DNA of 64,000 nt from Pseudomonas sp. R28(2017) (GCF_002112505.1 NZ_NEHW01000011.1:180394-244393); one strand, 5' to 3'; positions 15,706-25,005 are shown, counted from the stretch's first letter. Numbers and translations are program-made. Notes: a model not told the origin generated them from the letters alone.

Positions 15706-17193
15706 ATGCGTTCCATGCAGCGGGTATTCACCCTCTCCACCCTGGCGGCTGCGCTGGCCATCCTGCCGATGGCACAGGCGCAGGATCAGGCACCGGCCTC
15801 GCCGCTGATCCAGCAGATCAACAACGGCAACTGGCTTGAGCCCAAAGAAGCCGAAAGCCTGCGTGACGAGCTGTATTACCAGCGCGCAATCCATGCCTAC
15901 ATGACCATGCTGCCGGCACTCAACACCATTGGCATGAAAGACGGTTCGGAGAAAGCCTTCGGTGCTGGCTACAACGTGTTGCCCATCTGGAAGCAACGCA
16001 TGGATGCCCGGACCATGGTGCCGACGCCGAACGCCGACGTGATCTACTCCATGAGCTACCTGGACCTGAAGCAGACCGGCCCGCTGGTGGTCAAGGCGCC
16101 TGCCAATGTCATCGGCATGTTCACCGACTTCTTCCAGCGCACGCTGACCGATGTCGGCGCCGTCGGCCCCGACCGCGCACGCGGCGGGCTCTATCTGCTG
16201 CTGCCGCCGGATTACAATGGGCCCGTGCCGGGCGGCTACTTCGCGGTCAAGTCGCGCACCTACAATGTGTTTCTGTTCTTCCGCACCGTCATGGCCAAAG
16301 GCGACGGCAAGCCTGACCCGGCACCAGCGGTGGCAAGCGCCGAAACCACGCGCGTCTACCCGCTGTTCACGGTGGAAAAGGACGTCAAGCCGATGCAGTT
16401 CCCCGACGCCAGCGGCAAGGCGCTGAACATGATGTACCCGGTCGACAACACTTACTGGACCAAGCTCAAGGCCTTCGTCGACTATGAACCTGTCGAAGCC
16501 ATCGACCCCGAATTGCGCGGTGTGCTGGCCTCGATCGGCATCATCAAGGGCGAACCGTTCAAGCCCACGGCCAGGCAGGACGAACTGCTGAAGAAGGCCG
16601 TCGAAACCGCGCCCAAGATGATCCTGGCCAACCGCCAACTGGGCCGTGAAGACAAGCGCAACCTCTATTACCCGGACCGCCAGTACGAGAACACCTGGGC
16701 TGGGGGCACCAACGACTGGATGCAGGACAGTTACCTGGACGTCAGCCAGCGCGCCAACTTCTTCCAGTTCGCCTACTCGTCGGCGCCGGCCATGGTGATG
16801 CACACCACAGGCGCCGGTTCCAAGTACCCGTTTACCGGGCGCGACAAGGACGGCAAGTTCCTCGAAGGCGGCAGCACCTACAAACTGCGCCTGCCGCCGA
16901 ATCCGCCCGCGGCGTTGTTCTGGGCAGTGACCGCGTACAACATCACCGACGGCACCATGCCCGAAACCAAGCAACTGTTGCCCTCCACCAATGGCTACTA
17001 TGACATTCCCAAGCAGGCGGACGGCTCGCTGGAAATCTGGTTTGGCCCCGAAAAACCGGCAGACGTGGCGGACGCCGCCTTCATCCAGACCCTGCCGGGG
17101 CGCAACTTCCTCGTCGCCTTGCGTTTGTACGGGACTGAGGACGCCTTCTATGACCAGACCTGGAAGCCGGACGATGTGGTAAAGGTCAGGTAG
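15706..17193 (+). CDS. Periplasmic DUF1254/DUF1214 protein (copy 2)
   Basis: A 495-residue exported paralogue of the preceding gene. The signal peptide (LAILPMAQAQ) ends near residue 25. DUF1254 features (VPTPNADVIYSMSYLDLK, about 103-120) and DUF1214 features (FWAVTAYNITDGTMPE, about 405) are both present. Similarity to copy 1 is recognisable but low, so this is an old duplication or recruitment. A strong AGGAGG-like site (CAGGAGGCTGC) precedes the ATG. It ends 25 bp from the convergent kinase gene. Function unknown; as secreted pairs, such proteins may bind or process an extracellular compound. Confidence 0.88.
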   Translation: MRSMQRVFTLSTLAAALAILPMAQAQDQAPASPLIQQINNGNWLEPKEAESLRDELYYQRAIHAYMTMLPALNTIGMKDGSEKAFGAGYNVLPIWKQRMDARTMVPTPNADVIYSMSYLDLKQTGPLVVKAPANVIGMFTDFFQRTLTDVGAVGPDRARGGLYLLLPPDYNGPVPGGYFAVKSRTYNVFLFFRTVMAKGDGKPDPAPAVASAETTRVYPLFTVEKDVKPMQFPDASGKALNMMYPVDNTYWTKLKAFVDYEPVEAIDPELRGVLASIGIIKGEPFKPTARQDELLKKAVETAPKMILANRQLGREDKRNLYYPDRQYENTWAGGTNDWMQDSYLDVSQRANFFQFAYSSAPAMVMHTTGAGSKYPFTGRDKDGKFLEGGSTYKLRLPPNPPAALFWAVTAYNITDGTMPETKQLLPSTNGYYDIPKQADGSLEIWFGPEKPADVADAAFIQTLPGRNFLVALRLYGTEDAFYDQTWKPDDVVKVR

Positions 17194-17218
17194 CCCCGTT
17201 TGCGTGACGAATACGCCG

Positions 17219-20200
17219 TCACCCTGCCGGCGCGGGATGCGCCGGCAGGGTGAACTGCAGCACCGCGCCCGGGCTCTGCCTGGCACTGGCCCAGAACCGG
17301 CCGCCATGGCTGTCGATGATCGAGCGGCAGATCGACAGCCCCATACCCAGGCCAGTCGCCTTGGTGGTGTAGAAAGGCTCGAACACCTGCTCGACGTTTT
17401 CCGCCACGAAGCCGGGCCCGCTATCGGCCACGGTCACCCGCACACCGTCCTGATCAACGGCCGTGCCGATTTGCAGCGTGCGCGCGCCTTCAACCTCCGA
17501 CATGGCTTCCAGTGCGTTGAGGATCAGATTCAGCAGCACCTGCTGCAGCTCCACCCGGTCGGCCAGCACCTGGGGTAAGCCCTCGGCGAGTGCGGTATGC
17601 ACCTGTGCCCTGCCCCTTGCGGCCTCGCCACGGGTAAAGTCGACCATCTCCAGCACCACGGCGTTGACGTCCACCGCCTGCTTCTGCGGCGGGGCTTTGC
17701 GGATCAGTTCACGAATACGGCCGAGCACCTGCGCCGCGCGGTTGGCATCCTTGATGATCCGGCTCAGCCCCAGCCCCACTTCATCCAGCGCCGGTGGCTG
17801 CGCGCTCAACCAGCGGATGGCGGCATTGGCATTGGTGACCGTGGCGGCGATCGGCTGGTTGACTTCATGGGCGATCGAAGCGGCCAGCTGGCCCATGGTG
17901 GCGACACGGTTGGCATGGGCCAGTTCGGCCTGCACCTGGCGATTTCTGGCTTCCCGTTCGGCTACCTCGTGATACAGCCTGGCGTTCTCCAGCGAGATGG
18001 CGGCCTGGGAGGCAACCAGCCGCAGCACCGCGATACGCGCAGGATCGAACAGACCGGCACTGAGATTGTTCTCCAGATACAGCGCCCCGATCAGCCGCGC
18101 CTGGTTGGTAAGCGGCAGGCACAGCAGCGAGCGGGCTGTGTACCGGCGGATGTAATCGTCAGCCATGAAGGCCGCATCCCCGACGGCATCGTCCAGGCAA
18201 AGGCTTTCTCCCGTGCGCAGTACCTGGTAGAGCACGGATTCAGGCAGCAGCCTGCTGCTCACAGGTTCGTTGCAGAGCTTCACCTCGCCTTCACCCACGC
18301 TGGCCTGCGCGACGATGCGCGGCTCGCTCCCTCGAGCGCGAACCAGCACGCCACGTTCGGCACCGGCTTGCTCGAGCGCCGTGCGCAGCACTTGGGTGAT
18401 CAGTTTCTGCAGGTCGACTTCGCCCGACACGGCTTGAGACACCTTGAGCACCGTTGCGAGGTCCAGGTGCTCGACCGGGGTGGCAATGGTAGCCGTGGGG
18501 CCAAGCTCCGGATCGGCACTGCGCAGGTAACGGTGACGGCTGTCCAGCTGGCGCACCTTGCCGTCGGCGCCCCAGCGCAGGTAGCCATAACGCGCATCGC
18601 GAAGGTAGACCCGGGCAATGCGGGCAAGCCCGCGGCTGCCGTAGAAGCGCGATGCCAATTCATTGGCCAGCGCCTCCACTTGCACGAAGCCGCTGTCACG
18701 CGCGAGCCGGATGGCCTGCTCATAGAGCTGCTCGGCGTCGATCAGGCGCCCTTGCAGGCGGGCAATCTCTGCCCCCAGCAATACCTGCCGGCTGGCGAAG
18801 GTTTCCGCGCATTGCCGGGCCCAGACCTGCAACACGTCATGGTGCTCGGCCAACGCCTGCAACGTGGCTTGGTCAACGACCTGGCCGGCCGCCAGTGTCA
18901 GCGCAGCAAAGAAGTGGTACTCCGCCTCTTCGAAAAACGAGGTGATCACCCATTGCAGCGCCTTGGCCTGCGCCGCGCAGGCCTGCGCCGCTGGGTAATC
19001 ACCCGCCAGGTAGCGGGCCTGCAGCTTGCGCACCCAGTACTTGCCGGCTGCCAAGGCCAGGTCTGGGGCAGCGGCCAGGTGCCGTTCGAACCGCACCTCG
19101 CTGAAATGCTCGTCGTCCAGGCAACCGAACATCGGCGTTTGCCCGCGCAGCGTGCGGATAAGCGCCAACTGCGTGTTCATGAAGTCGATCACCAGCCCGA
19201 AATGCACCTTCTCTGCGTAGGCCAGGCCCTGCTCCGCCTCCGTTTGCATGCTGCCCAGCGGTTCGCCGCTGAACAGCTGATCGGAGATCAGCCCATTGCC
19301 TACGTAGGCGGCATACGGCAGGTCACCGACCCGGTTGGCCGCAACGAAGGCCCGGCGCAGCAGTTCGCGGCACTCGCTGACCGGCCGCGTCCAGCGCACC
19401 ACGAACATCGAGAAACACAAAAAGGTGCTGGCTTCATAGCGTTGCAGGCCGCGCCGCTCCACCAGTTCGCAGCCCAGGCGCCCAAAGCGGTAACCGGTCT
19501 GGTAGTCGCCATAACGCCGGGACACACGCCCGACGTTTGCGTAGAGCATGCACGACGCATCGCAGTTGCCATGCTCAAGGCTCAGGCTCACCGCCTTGCA
19601 TATGGTCAGGCAGGCCAGGTTGGCGTTGGTTTGCAAGGCCGGGGCGAACAGCTTGCACAAGACATCCAGGATGGCCAGGGAGGTCGCATCCGCCATCAGC
19701 GGCAGGTCGATCAACTGCTCGATGCTGCGCGTTCCCAGCCGCAGCGCGATCTGGTCATATTCGCCACGTACTTCGTCATCGTCCGGTTGCGCGAGCCAAT
19801 GAATGCCCACCTGGCGCAACCAGGCGAGGCAAACCGCCACCGCGCGGTCGCTACGGTCGAGCATCAGGCACACGTCCATGTGCAGGCATGCCACGGCGAC
19901 ACCTTCAGCCGTGGTTCTGGCGCGCAGCGCCAGCCCGGTCAGGCGCTGATCCGCATGCTCGAGCTGGCCGGTGAGAAATTCGCATTCCGCCAGGTTCAGC
20001 GCCAGGGCAAAGCTCAAGGCATGCGGCTGAGCGGCACACGGCCCCTGCAGCAAGTGCTCGCCCACGCTCAGGTAGGCCAGTGCCGAACCGTAGGCCGACG
20101 CGGCCTTGGCCCGGCGCCCGGCCAGCAGGTTGAGTTCGGCCAATTGCTCGCGTTCGTCACGGGCATCGATCAACGCCGCGCCACGGTTGAGCTGCCCGAC

Positions 20201-22327
20201 GATCTCGAAAATCGCCTCTTCGCGGTGCTGGGCCGACACCTGTTCGGCCAACATGCGACCGATGCGCAGGTGCATGGCGGCGCGGTCTTCTTCGGCGATC
20301 AGCGAATAGGCGGCTTCATGGATGCGGTCGTGCCCGAACGCGCACGTGCCGTCCTGCAGTGCCACCAGCTCCAGCCGGATTGCCGGCCACAGCACCGCCT
20401 GCACACGCTCCATCGGCAGGTTCAGCACCCGGGCGAGGGTCTGCGCCTGCGCCACGTTCCCCAGGCAGGCCAGGTGCTGCAGCGCCTGTCGGGTGGCAAA
20501 TGGCAGGCGGGCCAGTTTGCCGACCATCAGGTCGACCACATTGTCGGTGTAGCCCTTGGCATGAATGCGCTGCGCATCCCACCGCCAGCGCCGGGCCGCG
20601 TGGTCGTAGGCCAGCAGCGATTCCTCGGCCAGGGCCTGGAGAAACTGAATGACGAAAAACGGGTTGCCGGCGGTCTTGTCCTGCACCAGCTGGGCCAGGC
20701 CCATCACACTGGGTGCCGGACAGTGCAGCGACTCGGCGATCAGTTGCTCCACATGCGGGCGGGCCAGCGGGGCAAGGCGAACCTCATGCACCGGGGCGCC
20801 TGCCCTGCGAATCGCCTGAAGCCTGGCGGTCAACGGGTGCTGGGCGTCCACCTCGTTGTCGCGGTAGGCACCCACCACCATCAAGTAGCGCAGCTCCGGG
20901 TGCGTGAGCAGGTCTTCGAGCAGGTCGAGGGTCGCCGCGTCGAGCCACTGCAGGTCGTCCAGAAACAGCGCCAGCGGATGCTCGGCGCGGGCGAACACCG
21001 CGATGAAGCGTCGCAATACCAGCAGAAACCGCCGTTGCGCCTGTTGCGGCTCCAGCTCCGGCACCGGTGCAGGCTCGCCAATGATCAGCCGCAGCTCCGG
21101 AATCAGGTCGGTCATCAGCCGTGCGTTGGGCCCGCACGCCGCCAGCAAGGCCGTGCGCCAACCGGCCAGCACTTCGCTGCTTTTGCCAAGCAACGTGCGC
21201 ACCAGCCCCTGAAACGCCTGTACCAGCGTGGAGTACGGGATATCGCGCTTGTACTGGTCGAATTTGCCACTGGCGAACAAGCCTCGCGGCGGCACCAGCA
21301 CCTTGTGCAGCTCATTGACCACCGAAGACTTGCCGATACCCGAATAACCGCAAACCAGCACCAGCTCCGGCACGCTGCTGCGTACCATGCGGTTGAAGGC
21401 CTCTTCGAGCACCTGCACTTCGCGTTCACGGCCGTAGAGTTTTTCCGGGATCAACAGGCGGCCGGGGGTGCCGTGTTCATCCAGGCTGAACGCCGTGATG
21501 CTTCGGCCCTGGCACCACTCGGCAAGGCAACGACGCAGGTCATGCTCCAGGCCGGCAGCGCTCTGGTAGCGGTCTTCGGCGGTTTTGGCCAGGAGCTTCA
21601 TCACCAGCTGCGACAGCCGCTGCGGCACGGTGCCGACACGCTCGCAGGGCGGCAACGGCTTGCGCGCGATGTGGCAATGCACCCACTCCATGGGGTCGGC
21701 GGCGCTGAAAGGCAGCGAGCCGGTGAGCATCTGGTACAGGGTCACGCCGAGCGCGTAGAGGTCGCTGCGTGAATCCACCGAACGGTTCATCCGCCCTGTC
21801 TGCTCAGGCGCCATGTACGCCAGGGTGCCGGCGATGGTCTCTGGTGGTTCGGGCGCTTGCCGCTCGCGGGGCAAGCGCGACGCCAGGCCGAAACCGGTCA
21901 GGCGGACCTTGCCGTCGTCGCAGTCGATCAGGATATGGTGGGGTTTGAGGTCCTTGTGCACCAGCCCGGCCAGGTGCAGGTGGCCCAGGGCAACGCTGAT
22001 TTCAATCGCCAGCTCGAGGCAGGCCTGGATGCCCAGCGGCGACACCAGCAGAGCCGACAGCGGTTGGCCGCCTGGGTCGCCCAGCACCAGGCGCGGCTTG
22101 CCATTGATGCGCTCCAGGGCCTGTGGCTGCAGCGCCCAGCCAGGGTCAAGCTGCTCGCGCAGGCCATATTCATGTGCCAGGCGGTCGACGGTGGCGGGCA
22201 AGGGTTGTTCGTTGGCGGGCCGCATCAGCAGCACGCAGGTGCCGTCCGGGCGCCGTAACCGGCAAAACAGGCGATCACCATCGTTCCACAGGACTTGCTG
22301 TTTGCCTGGCATGGGTCCGGGCCCCAT
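17219..22327 (-). CDS. Giant sensor: Ser/Thr kinase-like, AAA ATPase, GAF and histidine kinase domains in one protein
   Basis: A 1702-residue cytoplasmic signalling protein with no obvious membrane segment. In order: a Ser/Thr kinase-like domain (~10-280), an AAA/NACHT-like ATPase (~292-560; Walker A GYSGIGKSS from 327, Walker B LALFLDDLQW), a long helical TPR-like region (~600-1230), a GAF domain (~1290-1440), a HisKA domain with phospho-acceptor His1487 (SIAHEVNQP), and an HATPase domain with N, G1 and G2 boxes (LNLILNALEA, DSGPGF, GLGMGLS). In the kinase domain the catalytic Asp126 remains (HKDLKP), but the metal-binding Asn is His131 and the DFG Asp is Gly145 (LTGFGLA). It is probably a pseudokinase or highly atypical. 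It lies 27 bp after the FixJ-type gene, its likely partner. The start may instead be the Met five codons later. Confidence 0.92.
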   Translation of the reverse strand: MGPGPMPGKQQVLWNDGDRLFCRLRRPDGTCVLLMRPANEQPLPATVDRLAHEYGLREQLDPGWALQPQALERINGKPRLVLGDPGGQPLSALLVSPLGIQACLELAIEISVALGHLHLAGLVHKDLKPHHILIDCDDGKVRLTGFGLASRLPRERQAPEPPETIAGTLAYMAPEQTGRMNRSVDSRSDLYALGVTLYQMLTGSLPFSAADPMEWVHCHIARKPLPPCERVGTVPQRLSQLVMKLLAKTAEDRYQSAAGLEHDLRRCLAEWCQGRSITAFSLDEHGTPGRLLIPEKLYGREREVQVLEEAFNRMVRSSVPELVLVCGYSGIGKSSVVNELHKVLVPPRGLFASGKFDQYKRDIPYSTLVQAFQGLVRTLLGKSSEVLAGWRTALLAACGPNARLMTDLIPELRLIIGEPAPVPELEPQQAQRRFLLVLRRFIAVFARAEHPLALFLDDLQWLDAATLDLLEDLLTHPELRYLMVVGAYRDNEVDAQHPLTARLQAIRRAGAPVHEVRLAPLARPHVEQLIAESLHCPAPSVMGLAQLVQDKTAGNPFFVIQFLQALAEESLLAYDHAARRWRWDAQRIHAKGYTDNVVDLMVGKLARLPFATRQALQHLACLGNVAQAQTLARVLNLPMERVQAVLWPAIRLELVALQDGTCAFGHDRIHEAAYSLIAEEDRAAMHLRIGRMLAEQVSAQHREEAIFEIVGQLNRGAALIDARDEREQLAELNLLAGRRAKAASAYGSALAYLSVGEHLLQGPCAAQPHALSFALALNLAECEFLTGQLEHADQRLTGLALRARTTAEGVAVACLHMDVCLMLDRSDRAVAVCLAWLRQVGIHWLAQPDDDEVRGEYDQIALRLGTRSIEQLIDLPLMADATSLAILDVLCKLFAPALQTNANLACLTICKAVSLSLEHGNCDASCMLYANVGRVSRRYGDYQTGYRFGRLGCELVERRGLQRYEASTFLCFSMFVVRWTRPVSECRELLRRAFVAANRVGDLPYAAYVGNGLISDQLFSGEPLGSMQTEAEQGLAYAEKVHFGLVIDFMNTQLALIRTLRGQTPMFGCLDDEHFSEVRFERHLAAAPDLALAAGKYWVRKLQARYLAGDYPAAQACAAQAKALQWVITSFFEEAEYHFFAALTLAAGQVVDQATLQALAEHHDVLQVWARQCAETFASRQVLLGAEIARLQGRLIDAEQLYEQAIRLARDSGFVQVEALANELASRFYGSRGLARIARVYLRDARYGYLRWGADGKVRQLDSRHRYLRSADPELGPTATIATPVEHLDLATVLKVSQAVSGEVDLQKLITQVLRTALEQAGAERGVLVRARGSEPRIVAQASVGEGEVKLCNEPVSSRLLPESVLYQVLRTGESLCLDDAVGDAAFMADDYIRRYTARSLLCLPLTNQARLIGALYLENNLSAGLFDPARIAVLRLVASQAAISLENARLYHEVAEREARNRQVQAELAHANRVATMGQLAASIAHEVNQPIAATVTNANAAIRWLSAQPPALDEVGLGLSRIIKDANRAAQVLGRIRELIRKAPPQKQAVDVNAVVLEMVDFTRGEAARGRAQVHTALAEGLPQVLADRVELQQVLLNLILNALEAMSEVEGARTLQIGTAVDQDGVRVTVADSGPGFVAENVEQVFEPFYTTKATGLGMGLSICRSIIDSHGGRFWASARQSPGAVLQFTLPAHPAPAG
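17220..17252. terminator. Perfect 14-bp hairpin at the junction of DUF1254 and kinase genes
   Basis: CACCCTGCCGGCGC (17220-17233) and its exact complement (17239-17252) flank a 5-base loop. The hairpin begins within the kinase stop codon and occupies its last ten or so codons, so it can act on both convergent transcripts. No T-run follows on either side. Confidence 0.6.
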
Positions 22328-22354
22328 CTTCGAGTTGGAGGAATGCGGGTGATG

Positions 22355-23005
22355 TCAGCGCGTGCGCCGCAACGGCTCGACACCCAGCGTCTCGGCCATG
22401 CGCACCAGGTCGGCGACCGAGCGCGCGCCGAGTTTCTTCATCATCTGCCCGCGATGCACTTTCACGGTGACTTCGCTGAGGTCCAGCTCAGCGGCGATCT
22501 GCTTGTTCATCAGGCCCGCCGTCACAAAGGCCAGCACCTGGCGCTCCCTGGGCGTCAACGCCGCGAAGGCGTGGCGCAAGGCCAGGCTTGCCTGTTCGCC
22601 TGCCAGGCGCTCGCGGTCGCGAGCCAGGGCACTGGCCACCGCATCGAGCATGTCCTGGTCGCGGAACGGTTTGGCCAGAAAGTCCACCGCGCCAGCCTTC
22701 ATGGCTTTTACCGACATGGCGATGTCACCATGCCCGGTCATGAACACCACCGGGATGCGCACCCCGCCCTGCTCCATCTGCGCCTGGAACGCCAGGCCGC
22801 TCTCGCCGCGCAGGCGCACGTCGAGCACCAGGCAACCGGGCACAGCCCTGCGCGGGAAGGCCAGAAAGTCCTGGGTGGAAGCAAAGCTCTGCACCTGCAG
22901 GCCAACCGAGCGGAACAGCCCGTCAAGGGCCAGGCGCATGGACTCGTCGTCATCGACGATGTACACCACCGGCTCCTTCGAGTCCTGCGTGCCCTGTACA
23001 GCCAT
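22355..23005 (-). CDS. FixJ-type response regulator (receiver plus LuxR-type HTH)
   Basis: A 216-residue two-component regulator. The receiver domain (~10-125) has the acidic pocket VDDDES, phospho-acceptor Asp in VLDVRL, Thr/Ser in FMTGHG and Lys in LAKPF. The LuxR-type HTH (~145-205) has LTPRERQVLAFVTAGLMNK and the VTVKVHRG recognition helix. The ATG at 23005 follows CAAGGAG with 6-nt spacing, so an ATG six codons upstream is not used. It is first in an operon with the giant kinase, which should phosphorylate it. The divergent region contains a TATACCTAGGTATA palindrome that suits this class of DNA-binding domain. Confidence 0.92.
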   Translation of the reverse strand: MAVQGTQDSKEPVVYIVDDDESMRLALDGLFRSVGLQVQSFASTQDFLAFPRRAVPGCLVLDVRLRGESGLAFQAQMEQGGVRIPVVFMTGHGDIAMSVKAMKAGAVDFLAKPFRDQDMLDAVASALARDRERLAGEQASLALRHAFAALTPRERQVLAFVTAGLMNKQIAAELDLSEVTVKVHRGQMMKKLGARSVADLVRMAETLGVEPLRRTR

Positions 23006-23128
23006 TAGCGCTCCTTGAGCCATAACGTCGCGTGTTGTCGGCAGGTGAAGAATCTAGCCTATTGTTGGGCAAGGTCCACCGCTTTGGCCACTGGAAACTG
23101 GCAGCGCCAGACTCACGTATCGCCCGGC

Positions 23129-23142
23129 TATACCTAGGTATA
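23129..23142. promoter_or_regulatory. Palindromic operator, copy 1
   Basis: Perfect 14-bp palindrome TATACCTAGGTATA between the FixJ-type gene and the receiver gene. A related palindrome lies at 23595-23606, so the shared motif is ATACC-TW-GGTAT. The placement in this divergent promoter suggests autoregulation by the FixJ-type protein; this is inference. Confidence 0.6.
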
Positions 23143-23207
23143 CTTCTGCCCCTTGCGCGACGGGGTATCTTGGAACAACGGCCCAGGCCGCCAGGAGCAG
23201 ACCGCGC

Positions 23208-23582
23208 ATGAAGCAGCCCAGCGCCACACTGATTGCCGTAGTGGACGACGACGAATCCCTGCGTGATGCACTGGATGGCCTGTTGCGCGCCACCGGCTAC
23301 CGTGCCCGCACGTTTGCCAGCGGCAGTGCTTTCCTCGCCTCTGATGGCCCCGGCCAGGCCGGCTGCCTGATCTGCGACATGCAGATGCCCGGCATGTGTG
23401 GCGTCGAGCTGCTGACGCAACTGCAGCGACGCGGCTTCGACCTCCCGGTGATCTTCATCAGCGCCCACCCCGGCCAGCGCGCGCGGATCACCCCAGGCAT
23501 GCCCGGCGTGGTCAGCTGCCTGCCCAAGCCGTTCGAAGCCCAGCAGCTGCTGGATTGCATCGAGTCTGCCCTGCACCGCTGA
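23208..23582 (+). CDS. Stand-alone response-regulator receiver domain
   Basis: A 124-residue single receiver domain with no output domain. It has the acidic pair in VVDDDES, phospho-acceptor Asp in CDMQMPG, Ser in FISAHP and Lys in LPKPF, so it should be phosphorylatable. AGGAGC precedes the ATG. It is divergent from the FixJ/giant-kinase operon and flanked on both sides by the same palindrome, so it probably belongs to that system, perhaps as a phosphate sink or an allosteric partner of the kinase. CheY-type motor control is unlikely here. The role is inferred from position only. Confidence 0.9.
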   Translation: MKQPSATLIAVVDDDESLRDALDGLLRATGYRARTFASGSAFLASDGPGQAGCLICDMQMPGMCGVELLTQLQRRGFDLPVIFISAHPGQRARITPGMPGVVSCLPKPFEAQQLLDCIESALHR

Positions 23583-23594
23583 ACAGCCCCCGCG

Positions 23595-23606
23595 ATACCT
23601 TGGTAT
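23595..23606. promoter_or_regulatory. Palindromic operator, copy 2
   Basis: ATACCTTGGTAT (arms ATACC/GGTAT, centre TT), 13 bp after the receiver stop codon and about 160 bp before the flavoprotein gene. It differs from the copy at 23129 only in the central base pair. This links the flavoprotein and MBL genes to the same regulator. Confidence 0.5.
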
Positions 23607-23764
23607 AGCCCTTTACACCCCATGTGTAACCCGCTGCACACCCATGGCGAAGTGTGCCCGGCCCTGCCCCTGCTTAACATCAACCCACAGCGAACGACTG
23701 ACCCTACAGCGTCTCGCCAAGGCTGAAGTTCAGCCCCCTACCCGTTCACGCCAGGAGCACGATC

Positions 23765-24967
23765 ATGAAACAGCAACTTGTGGTAATTGGTGCAGGTTTC
23801 GCCGGACTGTGGAGCGCCCTGAGCGCTGCGCGCCTGCTCGATATGCATGGCCGGGAGGACGTGCAGATCACCGTGCTGGCCCCGCAAGCGGAACTGCGCA
23901 TCCGCCCGCGCTTCTATGAAGCCGACGTGCACAGCATGTTCGCCCCGCTCCAGGCGCTGTTCGACGCCGTGGACGTGCGCTTCGTCAAGGGCAGCGCCGA
24001 CAGCATCGACGAGCAAACCCGCCGCGTCAGCTACCGCGACGAAGCGGGCCAGCCAGCGCAGCTGGCCTACGACCGGCTGGTCCTGGCCAGTGGCAGCCAG
24101 CTGGCCCGGCCGCCCGTGCCAGGCCTGAACCAGCACAGCTTCGACGTCGACCAGATCGAGTCGGCTGCGCGCCTGGAGCAACACCTGATGGCGCTGGGCA
24201 AACGCCCCGCCAGCGCCGCCCGCAACACCGTGGTGGTGTCCGGCGGCGGCTTCACCGGCATCGAAACCGCTACCGAGATGCCTGCCCGCCTGCGCGCGGC
24301 TCTGGGCGAAGGCGAGAAGATCCGGGTGATCCTCATCGACCGTGGCGAACGCATCGGGGCGGCGCTGGGTGAAGGTATCCGGCCTTCGATCATCGAAGCC
24401 TCGAACGAACTGGGTATCGAATGGATCGTCGGCGCCACCGTGACGGCGGTGGATGCCGAGGGCGTGACGCTGGCCGATGGCCGACACATCGAAAGCCAGA
24501 CCGTGGTCTGGACCGCCGGCATGCGCGCCAGCCCACTGACCGAGCAGCTGACCAGCGCGCGTGACCACCAGGGCCGCCTGCATGTGGACGGCAACCTCAA
24601 GGTCCGCGGCCTGGCGGATGTATTTGCCGCTGGCGACGTGGCCTATGCCGCCACCGACGATATCGGCAATTTCGCGGTGATGTCCTGCCAGCACGCGATC
24701 AGCCTCGGCCGCCACGCGGGCAACAACGCCGCCGCCGATCTGCTGGGTGTGGCACCGACCCCTTATCGCCAGCCCAAGTACGTGACCTGCCTGGACCTGG
24801 GCGCCTGGGGTGCGGTGTACAGCGAAGGCTGGGACCGCCAGCTGAAGCTGGTGAAAGGCGAAGCCAAGGAGCTCAAGACCCAGATCAACACCGTGTGGAT
24901 CTACCCACCGGCAGCCGAGCGCGCGACCGCCCTGGCCTCTGCCGACCCTTCGATTCCGGTGGCTTGA
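23765..24967 (+). CDS. NAD(P)/FAD-dependent oxidoreductase, NDH-2-like
   Basis: A 400-residue flavoprotein. Two Rossmann motifs are visible: FAD-binding GAGFAGLWSA near residue 10 and NAD(P)-binding SGGGFTGIETA near 160. The ATG loop (VFAAGDVAYA, about 282) closes the FAD site. It resembles type II NADH dehydrogenases and related membrane-associated quinone reductases, though it lacks a clear C-terminal membrane anchor. AGGAGCACGATC precedes the ATG. The MBL-hydrolase gene follows after 38 bp, so the two are likely one operon. The electron acceptor and true substrate are not certain; the family is broad. Confidence 0.85.
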   Translation: MKQQLVVIGAGFAGLWSALSAARLLDMHGREDVQITVLAPQAELRIRPRFYEADVHSMFAPLQALFDAVDVRFVKGSADSIDEQTRRVSYRDEAGQPAQLAYDRLVLASGSQLARPPVPGLNQHSFDVDQIESAARLEQHLMALGKRPASAARNTVVVSGGGFTGIETATEMPARLRAALGEGEKIRVILIDRGERIGAALGEGIRPSIIEASNELGIEWIVGATVTAVDAEGVTLADGRHIESQTVVWTAGMRASPLTEQLTSARDHQGRLHVDGNLKVRGLADVFAAGDVAYAATDDIGNFAVMSCQHAISLGRHAGNNAAADLLGVAPTPYRQPKYVTCLDLGAWGAVYSEGWDRQLKLVKGEAKELKTQINTVWIYPPAAERATALASADPSIPVA

Positions 24968-25005
24968 GCCCCGCGCAGCCTTTTCATCCGAGCAGGAGAA
25001 CGACC

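Noticed and set aside
17597..21772. A 1391-codon open frame on the plus strand opposite the giant kinase gene
   Set aside because: It is the antisense shadow of a long high-GC gene; its translation is His/Gln/Arg-rich and has no recognisable domain, while the minus strand has complete kinase, ATPase and histidine-kinase motifs.
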